Translations under genes and position numbers: made by a program | Shown here: piece after piece, positions 52,601 through 60,900 of the stretch | Numbering within the stretch: position 1 is the first letter of the stretch | Layout of the letters: every line of letters starts with the position of its first letter | Assembly (NCBI RefSeq): GCF_014251735.1 | Contig: NZ_CP059197.1 | Location: 293,501-357,500, forward strand | Direction: 5' to 3' | DNA length: 64,000 nucleotides | Source: Blattabacterium cuenoti | GTDB taxonomy: Bacteria; Bacteroidota; Bacteroidia; Flavobacteriales; Blattabacteriaceae | Notes under the pieces: model-generated | Database searches by the model: none | Seen by the model: only the letters and a program-made list of their open reading frames with translations | Told to the model about the DNA's origin: nothing

Positions 52601-52843
52601 TCCTTTCGGTTTTTCCTTCTCAATAACCTTTTTTATAAAGAAAGAAGTGATAGGAAGAAAATAAACTTTATCAGCCACTTCTTTCGAAGTTTGAACAGTG
52701 GCAATATTTGGATTAATTAATATTGTATAAATACCCTCCTCTTTAAGGGCTTTTAAAGCTTGTGTCCCAGAATAATCAAATTCACCTGCTTCTCCTATCT
52801 TTAATGCTCCTGATCCCAGGATTAGTACTTTATCTATTTTCAT
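49613..52843 (-). CDS. carB: carbamoyl-phosphate synthase large subunit
   Basis: CarB makes carbamoyl phosphate from bicarbonate, ammonia delivered by CarA, and two ATP. It has 1076 residues and two homologous ATP-grasp halves (ILGSGALKIGEAGEFDYSG at the start of the first, LGSGVYRIGSSVEFDWC near 567 in the second). A C-terminal MGS-like allosteric domain follows (ILISGGPMGSKLDLLDM onward). All motifs are intact. Product feeds ArgF' in the same operon and possibly pyrimidine synthesis. The start overlaps the carA stop by four bases. Confidence 0.97.
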   Translation of the reverse strand: MKIDKVLILGSGALKIGEAGEFDYSGTQALKALKEEGIYTILINPNIATVQTSKEVADKVYFLPITSFFIKKVIEKEKPKGILLSFGGQTALNCGIQLFKEGILKKYEIQVLGTSIESIIQSEDRNLFRNRLNRMNIKTAKSFVVYSMDHAISYALEIGFPVIIRSAYTLGGLGSGFAKDIHDLTKIVNKAFSYSSQVVVEEYLEGWKEIEYEIVRDKYNSSIAVCNMENFDPIGIHTGESIVVAPSQTLTNSEYYKLRQLSLQIARKFEIVGECNVQFALNPRSEDYRVIEVNARLSRSSALASKATGYPLAFVSAKLAIGYGLHELKNSVTKTTYAFFEPALDYVVCKIPRWDLKKFYGVSNIIGSSMKSVGEVMAIGGSFEEALQKGIRMLDIGMLGFINTNKKKIGSIHMLQDALKKPTDQRILFLEEALEEGLSIKEIHDLTKIDPWFLYQLDNIFQTKKEISSYENWMNIPDELFRKAKKEGFSDMQIASIFIHQKEKDESIYDLEKRIRKYRKKRSIIPYVRQIDTLASEYPAYTNYLYLTYHSIQHDVLYENDEKSVITLGSGVYRIGSSVEFDWCCVSALNAIKKESYRSIMINYNPETVSTDFDVCDRLYFEELTLERVLDIIDLEKPKGTIVSMGGQIPNNLVLKLYENKVKILGTSPLSIDEVENRYKFSHAMDHLGIGQPKWKELSDFETIYQFVEEVDYPILVRPSYVLSGADMNVISNQEELHRYLRDKVSVSPEHPLVITEFIKNAKEIELDAVSQTGDILYYAISEHVEFAGVHSGDATLVYPPHNLYLSTLKEIVRISKRIAKYFNISGPFNIQFLSKDNEVKVIECNLRASRSFPFVSKVSHFNMIELATQVLLGKKKNKKEPNFFTTNFLGIKASQFSFSRLQDADPILGVDMTSTGEVGCLGYTFDEALLKSMLSVGYTIPKKNILISGGPMGSKLDLLDMVKLLHQRGYILFATEGTNNFLSDYGIPSIRVHWPNVRKDPNVLDLIKDRKLDLIINIPKNLSKSELDNDYAIRRSSVDFNIPLLTNTRLAKAFIQAFCHLSMDQLFITAWDEYE

Positions 52844-53937
52844 ACTTGGAAGATTCTTTTATTTTCCATAGAATTGATAAAAATATCGAACAAAAACTCA
52901 GTATCTATAGGTCCACTTGATGCTTCTGGATGAAATTGTACCGAAAAAAAAGGTTTGCAATCATGAATAATTCCTTCGCAAGTGTTATCATTTAAATTCT
53001 TAAAGAACATTTTCCACTCTTTAGAAATATTTGTAGTATCCAAAACATATCCATGGTTTTGTGATGTGATAAAATTTTGTCCTTTTTCTAGTAATACGAC
53101 TGGTTGATTATGTCCTCTATGTGCATACGGAAGCTTGTAAGTATCTCCTCCTGCAGCAATCCCCAAAAGTTGATTTCCTAAACATATTCCAAATATAGGT
53201 CGTTCTTTTTTCATGGCTTGACGAAGATAGGATATGGGTTTTTCATAAATTTTTGGATTTCCAGGACCATTAGATAGCACCAACCCATCATATTCTTCCT
53301 TCGTAAAATCATAATCCCATGGAACCCTGATTATCGTACAATCTCTCCGTAAAAGACAACGCAAAATATTATTCTTTAATCCAAAATCTACAAGTAATAT
53401 TTTATATTTTCCTTTTCCATATTGAATTTTATTCTGTACAGATACTTTTTCAGAAAGATTTTCCTGATTAGGATCATAAAAAGGAAGATCTTCTTTTTCC
53501 ATTAAAATTTTCCCTAACATGCTTCCTCCTTTTTTTCTAAGTTTTTGTGCAATAAATCTAGTATCTACTCCATATAATCCAGGTACGCCATTTTCTTCCA
53601 ACCAATCCGATAGAGAAAAGCACATATTCCAATGATACGGACGATTGGAATAATAGGAAATAATAAGTCCGGATACTTGAACCTTATCGGATTCGTATAA
53701 TTCCTGTATTCCTTCATTCAAAGAGGAATATGGAACTCCATAATTTCCTATGATAGGATAAGTATAGGTCAATATTTGACCTTTGTAAGAAGGATCAGTT
53801 AAACTTTCCGTATAACCAACCATAGCTGTATTAAAAACTACTTCTCCAGAAGAAGAGACTGATGCTCCAAAATGATAAGCTGGATACTCTGTTCCATCTT
53901 CCAGTACAAGCATAGCCTTTTTTATATTATTTTTCAT
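52840..53937 (-). CDS. carA: carbamoyl-phosphate synthase small subunit
   Basis: CarA is the glutaminase subunit that releases ammonia for CarB. An N-terminal CPSase domain (about 1-150) precedes a class I glutamine amidotransferase domain. The nucleophile is in FGICLGNQLLG near residue 253, and the His and Glu are in SVQFHPEAS near 337. The length of 365 residues is normal. It overlaps argD upstream by 11 bases and carB by four. Confidence 0.96.
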   Translation of the reverse strand: MKNNIKKAMLVLEDGTEYPAYHFGASVSSSGEVVFNTAMVGYTESLTDPSYKGQILTYTYPIIGNYGVPYSSLNEGIQELYESDKVQVSGLIISYYSNRPYHWNMCFSLSDWLEENGVPGLYGVDTRFIAQKLRKKGGSMLGKILMEKEDLPFYDPNQENLSEKVSVQNKIQYGKGKYKILLVDFGLKNNILRCLLRRDCTIIRVPWDYDFTKEEYDGLVLSNGPGNPKIYEKPISYLRQAMKKERPIFGICLGNQLLGIAAGGDTYKLPYAHRGHNQPVVLLEKGQNFITSQNHGYVLDTTNISKEWKMFFKNLNDNTCEGIIHDCKPFFSVQFHPEASSGPIDTEFLFDIFINSMENKRIFQV

Positions 53938-55075
53938 TTTTTATTATATATGCTAAGGCATTTTTTAGTTTTGTTATAAATAACTTAATATGATTTACGT
54001 TAATAATCAGCGGAGGGAGTAATCGTAATACATATGAATTGTTAGATGTTCCTACAAATACTTTTTCTTTGTATATTAAAATGTTTTTCAAATCATGAAT
54101 AGGAAAATTAAATTCTATCCCTAACATTAATCCTCTTCCTCTTATTTTTTTGATTTGAGGAATCATACGCAATTCTTGCAACAGGATATTTCCCATTTTT
54201 TTAGCATTTTCAATTAAATTCTCTTTTTTCATAATCTCTAACACAGCAATTCCAGCAGCACAAGCTAGATGATTTCCACCAAATGTTGTACCTAACATTC
54301 CATAATAAGGAATAAATTTAGGATGTATAAGTACTCCTCCTATGGGAAATCCATTTCCCATTCCTTTAGCAATAGTAATTAAATCTGGCTTAACAGGATA
54401 AAACTGGTGAGAAAAAAAAGATCCAGTTCTTCCATATCCACTTTGAACTTCATCAACAATAAAAATTGTATCGTACTTTTTGCAAAGTTCCCAAACTTTA
54501 CAAAAAAAATTTAAACCAGGATCTATAATTCCAGATATTCCTTGTATTCCTTCCGTGATTAAAGCACAAATATCTCCAGTTTTTAATTCCCTTTCTAAGA
54601 AATTAATATCCTTATAATCTATAAATATAGTTTCATGTTGAGCATCAAAAGGAGATACTATTTTGTAATTATCCGTCACAGATACACTTCCACTTGTTCT
54701 TCCATGAAAAGCTCCTTTAAAAGCAATAATTTTTTTCTTTCCTGTATGAAAAGATGCTATTTTTAAAGCATTTTCATTGGATTCAGTTCCTGAATTGCAA
54801 ATAAATAACGAATAGTTTTCATATCCTGAAAGACGACCAAGTAAATTAGCAAATTTTTTCTTTTGAGAAATAAAAACACTATTCGAATAATAAGATATTT
54901 TATGAATTTGTTCTGTTAATGCTCTCACATAATATGGATGCGAATGACCAATGGAAATAACTGCATGTCCTCCATAAAAATCTAAATACATATGACCTTG
55001 TTTATCAAAAACATAAACTCCTTCTCCCTTGGTTAATTCTATATCTAAAATAGGATATACGTCAAATAACTCCAT
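53927..55075 (-). CDS. argD: acetylornithine aminotransferase
   Basis: ArgD is the class III PLP aminotransferase that makes N-acetylornithine from the semialdehyde. Motifs seen are YLDFYGGHAVISIGH near residue 29, ICNSGTESNENALKIA near 91, the FIVDEVQSGYGRTG stretch near 205, and the PLP lysine in LITIAKGMGNGFPIGG near 237. It has 382 residues. It lies ten bases after argC in the operon. In reduced genomes this enzyme may also supply the succinyl-DAP aminotransferase of lysine synthesis (inference). Confidence 0.93.
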   Translation of the reverse strand: MELFDVYPILDIELTKGEGVYVFDKQGHMYLDFYGGHAVISIGHSHPYYVRALTEQIHKISYYSNSVFISQKKKFANLLGRLSGYENYSLFICNSGTESNENALKIASFHTGKKKIIAFKGAFHGRTSGSVSVTDNYKIVSPFDAQHETIFIDYKDINFLERELKTGDICALITEGIQGISGIIDPGLNFFCKVWELCKKYDTIFIVDEVQSGYGRTGSFFSHQFYPVKPDLITIAKGMGNGFPIGGVLIHPKFIPYYGMLGTTFGGNHLACAAGIAVLEIMKKENLIENAKKMGNILLQELRMIPQIKKIRGRGLMLGIEFNFPIHDLKNILIYKEKVFVGTSNNSYVLRLLPPLIINVNHIKLFITKLKNALAYIIKNEK

Positions 55076-55085
55076 TTTTTTTTTA

Positions 55086-56060
55086 TTAAAAACGAACGGA
55101 TTTTAATCTCAAACCACAAGTTTCATCTAGATGAAACATAAGATTCATATTCTGTACAGCTTGACCGGAAGCTCCTTTTATAAGATTATCTATTACACTA
55201 ATAACAATCAATTTATCCTTTTCTTTCAGAAGATGTAAAATACACTTATTGGTGTTTACTACTTGTTTTACATCTATATTTAGATCAGAAATTTCCACAA
55301 AAGGATGATTTTTATAATAATCTTTATAAATTTCCTTATTTCTTTCCAAAGACAAACTAGAATAAGTATATAAAGTAGTTATAATTCCTCTAGAAAAATT
55401 ACCCCTATAAGGAATCAAATATATTTCCGATGAAAAATTATTTTGTACTTGATGAATAGTTTGTTGTATTTCTTGTAAATGCTGATGATTAAATATTTTA
55501 TAAGTAGAAATGTTATTATTTCTCCAACTAAATTGGTTAGTATCACTCATCGTCTTTCCCGAACCTGTGGAACCAGTTATAGCACTAATATGAATATTTT
55601 TCTTTAATAGTTTTTCTTTAGCTAAGGGTAATAAAGCTAAAAGAATAGCTGTAGCAAAACATCCTGGATTAGCAATATTCCTAGATATTTTTATAATATC
55701 TTTCTGTAATTCCGGTAATCCATAGACAAATCTTCTTCCTAAAAAAACCGATTGATTAATAATCCTAAAATCTTGACTAAGATCAATAACTTTTATAGTT
55801 TCTAATAGATTTTTTAATTCTTTTCTAGATTGTCCATGTCCTGAACAAAGAAATACTACATCAATATCCTTGTTTAAAGAATCGGTAAACTTCATATCAT
55901 CTATTTCTCCTAATAGATCTTGATGAACGGTATGAATAAATATTCCTGATTTACTGCTACTTACAACGCTATGTATCCTTACTTTTGGATGATGAACAAT
56001 CAATCTCATCAATTCTCCAGCAGTATATCCAGTTCCTCCTATAATGCCTATCTTAATCAT
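55086..56060 (-). CDS. argC: N-acetyl-gamma-glutamyl-phosphate reductase
   Basis: ArgC reduces acetylglutamyl phosphate to the semialdehyde. The NADP-binding motif GIIGGTGYTAGELMRL starts at residue 4, the catalytic Cys is in NIANPGCFATAILLA near 130, and the His in YRGNFSRGI (normally PHLxPMxRG) is replaced. In this type II form the conserved segment reads LIPYRGNFSRGI near 218. Length 324 residues. It overlaps the upstream GNAT-argG gene by four bases. Confidence 0.92.
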   Translation of the reverse strand: MIKIGIIGGTGYTAGELMRLIVHHPKVRIHSVVSSSKSGIFIHTVHQDLLGEIDDMKFTDSLNKDIDVVFLCSGHGQSRKELKNLLETIKVIDLSQDFRIINQSVFLGRRFVYGLPELQKDIIKISRNIANPGCFATAILLALLPLAKEKLLKKNIHISAITGSTGSGKTMSDTNQFSWRNNNISTYKIFNHQHLQEIQQTIHQVQNNFSSEIYLIPYRGNFSRGIITTLYTYSSLSLERNKEIYKDYYKNHPFVEISDLNIDVKQVVNTNKCILHLLKEKDKLIVISVIDNLIKGASGQAVQNMNLMFHLDETCGLRLKSVRF

Positions 56061-57826
56061 TCTTCTTTTTTATTTAAATTATGATACATTTTCATTTGAT
56101 TACTCAATATTTTTGTAAATCCTTTAACATCTTCTGCTGTCCAAGCATGATTCATTTCTCCATATTGAGCCATGTTAGAATCCATTAAATCAAATTTAGA
56201 TTTAATTCCAACTAAATGAAATCTATAAGGATATAGAATGATATGTACCGTCCCAGTTAATCTTTCTTGTGTACTACTTAAAAACATCTCTATATCACGC
56301 ATGACAGGATCTAAATATTGTGCCTCATGAAGTAACATCCCATACCAATTTGACAATTGTTCTTTCCAATAAAGTTGCCATTTTGTAAGAATATGTTTTT
56401 CTAACAAATGATGAGCTTTAATAATGATAATGGCTGCTGAAGCTTCAAAGGCCACTCTTCCCTTAATACCTAAAATAGTATCTCCTATATGAATTCCTCT
56501 ACCTATGGCAAATTCTGAGGCGATATTTTCAATTTTTATGATATTTGTTATAGCTTTCCCCTTTTCTCTGTTAACACTTACTAATTCTCCTTTTTCAAAT
56601 TCTAATTCTAAATTTTCACTCTTCTTTTTCCTTAATTTTGTCGGATAAACTTCATCCGGAAAATGGTGATAAGAGGTAAGAGTTTCTTTTCCACCAATAC
56701 TAGTTCCCCAAATTCCCTTATTAATAGAATATTTTGCTTGATCCCAACAAATATTATAAACTCCACTATTTCGCAAATACTCAATCTCTTCTTTTCTAGA
56801 AATTTTTAGATCTCTTATAGGAGATAAAGTTATTTTGTCTGGACAAATAATTTGAAAGGCTATATCGAATCTAATCTGATCATTTCCCGCACCAGTACTT
56901 CCATGAGCTATCGCTTTTGCCTTTATATTAGTTGCATATTGCGCAATTTTAATAGCTTGAAAAATCCTTTCTGAACTTACTGAAAGTGGATAAGTGTTAT
57001 TTTTAAGAATGTTTCCAAATATAAGATATTTTATGCAATTTTGATAATATTCTTCTATCGCATCAATAGTTCTGTGTGATATAGCTCCAATATTTAAAGC
57101 TATCTCTTGAATTTTTTTTAATTCTTCTTCTTGAAATCCTCCTGTGTTAATAATTACTGTATGAACTTCATATCCTTCTTGAAGGAGGTATTTTAAACAA
57201 TAAGACGTATCTAATCCTCCACTATAGGCCAAAACAATTTTATCTCCAGGAATTAAGTAATCTCTATTTTTTTGATTTTTATGGATATTTTCCTTTTCAT
57301 CATATGGATTATACAAAAGTCCTGTGCAAAGACACATTTTTCTTTTGTTCCTAGTTAATATATCGAAGTTTGCACAACTTTGACATCCTTTCCAAAAATC
57401 TTCTGATTGTGGCAATTCACTAAAAGCTACAGGTTTAAACCCCAATTCCGTATTAATTCTGATCACTGGATGACTTGTTGTGATACTAAATATTTTAGAA
57501 TTTGGGTACTTTTTTCTAGAAAGTTTAAATATTTCAATTTTGATAATTTTTGCCAATCCTTGTTTTCTAAATTCAGGAAAAACAATCAAACCAGAATTAA
57601 CTACAAATTCTTTATTTTGATAAATTTCGAGATAACTAAAACCTGCTAATTTTCCATCAAAAAATGCAATCACCGCGTTTCCACTAATCATTTTTGATTT
57701 AATATATTCTGGATCTTTTTTAGCAATACCAGTTCCTCTAATTTTTGCTGATTCATGGATTTTTTTGCAAATTAAGGAAGCATATTTTGTATCCTTATCA
57801 TGAGATACTCTAACTTTTATTTTCAT
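56057..57826 (-). CDS. argG: GNAT N-acetyltransferase fused to argininosuccinate synthase
   Basis: One 589-residue frame carries two enzymes. Residues about 1-180 are a GNAT acetyltransferase (SGLIVFPEFRKQGLAKIIK is the acetyl-CoA loop region), with a cysteine-rich end (GCQSC, then CLC). Residues about 197-589 are argininosuccinate synthase: ATP motif LAYSGGLDTSYC, then HGSTGAGNDQIRFD, TSIGGKETLTSYHH and the long C-terminal helix. In free-living Flavobacteriia, as I recall them, the two are separate adjacent genes. The linker between them has no stop and no likely start. As first gene of the arginine operon, the GNAT half is a candidate for the missing N-acetylglutamate synthase; this is inferred, not shown. 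Confidence 0.92.
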   Translation of the reverse strand: MKIKVRVSHDKDTKYASLICKKIHESAKIRGTGIAKKDPEYIKSKMISGNAVIAFFDGKLAGFSYLEIYQNKEFVVNSGLIVFPEFRKQGLAKIIKIEIFKLSRKKYPNSKIFSITTSHPVIRINTELGFKPVAFSELPQSEDFWKGCQSCANFDILTRNKRKMCLCTGLLYNPYDEKENIHKNQKNRDYLIPGDKIVLAYSGGLDTSYCLKYLLQEGYEVHTVIINTGGFQEEELKKIQEIALNIGAISHRTIDAIEEYYQNCIKYLIFGNILKNNTYPLSVSSERIFQAIKIAQYATNIKAKAIAHGSTGAGNDQIRFDIAFQIICPDKITLSPIRDLKISRKEEIEYLRNSGVYNICWDQAKYSINKGIWGTSIGGKETLTSYHHFPDEVYPTKLRKKKSENLELEFEKGELVSVNREKGKAITNIIKIENIASEFAIGRGIHIGDTILGIKGRVAFEASAAIIIIKAHHLLEKHILTKWQLYWKEQLSNWYGMLLHEAQYLDPVMRDIEMFLSSTQERLTGTVHIILYPYRFHLVGIKSKFDLMDSNMAQYGEMNHAWTAEDVKGFTKILSNQMKMYHNLNKKEE

Positions 57827-57849
57827 CTTTGTAAAGAAACCAAAAACTC

Positions 57850-57857
57850 TAAAAATA
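57850..57857 (-). promoter_or_regulatory. possible promoter of the arginine operon
   Basis: The minus strand reads TATTTTTA, one mismatch from TAnnTTTG, 24 bases before the GNAT-argG ATG. It is the best candidate to drive the nine-gene operon; no -33 element is obvious. Confidence 0.35.
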
Positions 57858-57884
57858 AACGCGTCCTATTGATATGTCAGATGA

Positions 57885-57898
57885 TGAATAATTCCTCA
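57885..57898. promoter_or_regulatory. ARG-box-like sequence upstream of the arginine operon
   Basis: TGAATAATTCCTCA matches the arginine-repressor box TGAATwwwwATTCA in its first half and spacer and at three of five bases in its second half. It lies about 30 bases upstream of the candidate promoter. No argR gene is in the window. Confidence 0.25.
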
Positions 57899-57906
57899 TA
57901 ATATTT

Positions 57907-57934
57907 CTTTTGTACTGTCCTTATAAGTACAAAG
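57907..57934. repeat. inverted repeat downstream of dnaE
   Basis: CTTTTGTACT (57907-57916) and AGTACAAAG (57926-57934) form a stem of eight perfect pairs plus a bulged pair around a nine-base loop, 26 bases beyond the dnaE stop. It probably marks the dnaE transcript end, although no T run follows on the minus strand. A direct repeat TTAATAAAGT lies next to it. Confidence 0.4.
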
Positions 57935-57959
57935 TTAATAAAGTCTTTTTAATAAAGTT

Positions 57960-60900
57960 TTAATTTAAACAAAAATCCAAACCTTTTATTTGTTCTAATT
58001 TTCTTAGAAAATTAGAGTTAATATTAACTCCATACTTTTTAGATTCTAAATTTAAAGAAATATGATCGTCCTTGTCATAAATAAAAACATAAAGTTTTTT
58101 ATCTCCTATTTGTTGAGAAAATAGCCGATCTATATTATCAATGATTACCTGATTTAAATCATCTAGATCAATTTTTATTATCAATTTTTCGGCTAATCTC
58201 GTTAAAACATTTTGTAAACTTTCTATATGAACAATATGGACTTTACAGCTATTATATTTCGATTGGACAATCGAAATATATAAGTGTAATAGGCTATTAT
58301 TAAATAGTAAATGTTCATATTTTAAATACTGTTGTCCATAAATACAAAATTCCTTAGAAGAATGATAATCTTCTAATAAAAAAATTCCATATTTTTTTCC
58401 ACTTTTTATATAAATCTTTTTTTCTATTTTCGATAAAACACCACATGTATAAATTTCTTTTCCTATAAGCTTTTGTTCATTTTTATTTAATTGATCTAAA
58501 GATAAATTAGTAAAATATTTTCTTTCATAATAATAATCATCTAAAGGATGCGAAGATGCATAAATGCCCAACACTTCCTTTTCTTTGGATAATTTATATA
58601 TATTATTCCATGGTTCACTTTTTATAATTGTGGGTTTTTCTACTTCAATTTTTTTCTTCTTTTTTATAGAAGTTTTCTCTTGTATTCTCCTTTTTTGGAA
58701 TTTCGATCCAAATCGAATGATTTTCTCTAAAGTGCTTAATTTTTTTTCTTCTTCAAAATGAAAATATTGCTCTCGATGTATATGAAATTTATCTAATGAT
58801 CCGGATAAAATTAAACTTTCCAAAGTCTTTTTATTCACTATACGCAAGTCAATACGTTTGACCAAATCAAAAATAGAAGTATATGGTCCGTTATTTTCTC
58901 TTTCTTGGATAATATTTTTTACTGCATTTTCTCCAACCCCTTTTATTCCTCTCATTCCGAATCTAATGCAATTATAGTTTGTGACTTTAAAAAATGCATC
59001 ACTTTCATTGATATCCGGACCAATCACCGAAATTTCCATACGTTTGCACTCTTTGATAAAGTAAGTAAGCTGTTTAATATTATCCATATTGTGACTTAAT
59101 ACAGATGCCATATATTCAGAAGGAAAATGAGCCTTCAGATAAGCCGTTTGAAAAGCTATATAGGCATAACATGTGGCATGAGATTTGTTAAATGCATAAC
59201 AAGAAAAATACTCCCAGTCCTTCCATATTTTTTCCAATATGTTTTTCGGATATCCTTTTCTCGAGGCTTGACTGATAAATTTATTTTTCATTTTATTTAA
59301 TACATCTTTTTGTTTTTTCCCCATAGCCTTTCTAAGAAAATCGGTTTCCCCTTTACTAAAACCAGCTATTTTTTGAGCTATTAACATGACTTGTTCTTGA
59401 TAAATGGTTATTCCATAAGTCTCTTTTAAGAATTCTTCCATTTCTGGTAAATCATATGTAATGGCTTCTTTTCCATGTTTTCTGTATATAAAATTGGTAA
59501 GATATTGTAATGGACCAGGTCTGTACAATGCGTTCATGGCTATGAGATCATCAAATTTATCCGGTTTAAGCAACCGTAAATATTTCCGCATTCCTGTAGA
59601 TTCATATTGAAAAACAGCAACGGTTTCTCCTTTTTGAAAAAGAGAATAAGTCTTTGCATCTTCCAAATGAAATGAAATTTCCTCAACATGAATACGTTTT
59701 TTGATAATATTTAAAGCTTCCTTGATAATAGTAAGGGTTTTTAATCCTAGAAAATCCATTTTCAACAATCCAGCTTGTTCCACTACATGGTTGTCAAATT
59801 GCGTGATCAATAAATCAGATTCTTTTGAAATGGAAACTGGAACATATTCTTTAATATCGTGTGGACTTATAATGATTCCACAGGCATGTATTCCTGTACT
59901 TCTTATAGAACCTTCTAAAATTTTTGCCTGTTGTAATACTTTTCCTTCTAGAGTGTCTTTTCTCTCTGAAATGCTTCTCAATTTTTGAACATTCTCCATA
60001 TCTTCTTTACTCATCTTTTCTAATAGATGATCTTTTTTTGACAATATGACTTTCAATGAAAGTAAATTTGGAATCATTTTTGCGATATAATCTGTTTCCT
60101 TTAATGATAAATCTAACACTCTTGCTGTATCACGAATAGCGGATTTCGCACCCATAGTCGCATACGTGATAATTTGTGCTACTTGATTCTTCCCATATTT
60201 TTGTACGACCCATTCAATAATTTTTTCACGTCCTCTATCATCAAAATCAATATCTATATCTGGTAAAGAAATCCTGTCCGGATTTAGAAATCTCTCAAAT
60301 AGAAGATTGTATTTTATAGGGTCTATATCGGTAATTCCTATACAATAAGCCACCACAGATCCAGCAACGGACCCTCTTCCTGGTCCTACGGATATATTCA
60401 TTTTTTTAGCTTGAGAAATAAAATTTTGAACAATTAGAAAATAACCAGGATATCCAATTTTTTCAATTGTTTTTAATTCAAAATGAATTCTTTCTTGTAC
60501 CTCTGTTGTGATATGTTGATAACGTTTTTTAGCACCTTCATATGCAAGGCTTCTTAGATAAGAATTTTCCCCCCTGTGACCTCCATCTATTTTATCCATA
60601 GAATTTTCAAATGACTCTGGAATTTGGAATTTTGGAAGTAATATTTTCTGTGAAAGATGATAAGATTCTATCTTATTCACTAATTCTTCTAAAAAATCAA
60701 AAGATTCCGGAATGTCCGAAAAAATTTCTTTCATTTCTTCTGGACTTTTGAAATAAAATTCATGATTTGGGAACCCAAATCTATAACCTTTTCCCCTGCC
60801 TATAGGAGTGTTTTTTTTTTCTCCATTTTTTACGCAAAGTAAAATATCATGAGCATAAGATTCTTTTGGATCTAAATAGAAAGTATTATTTTGCACAATA

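Noticed and set aside
59701..59988. Longer open frames opposite dnaE, carB, metK and others
   Set aside because: They lie antisense to strongly conserved genes, have no recognisable domains and show biased composition typical of shadow frames.
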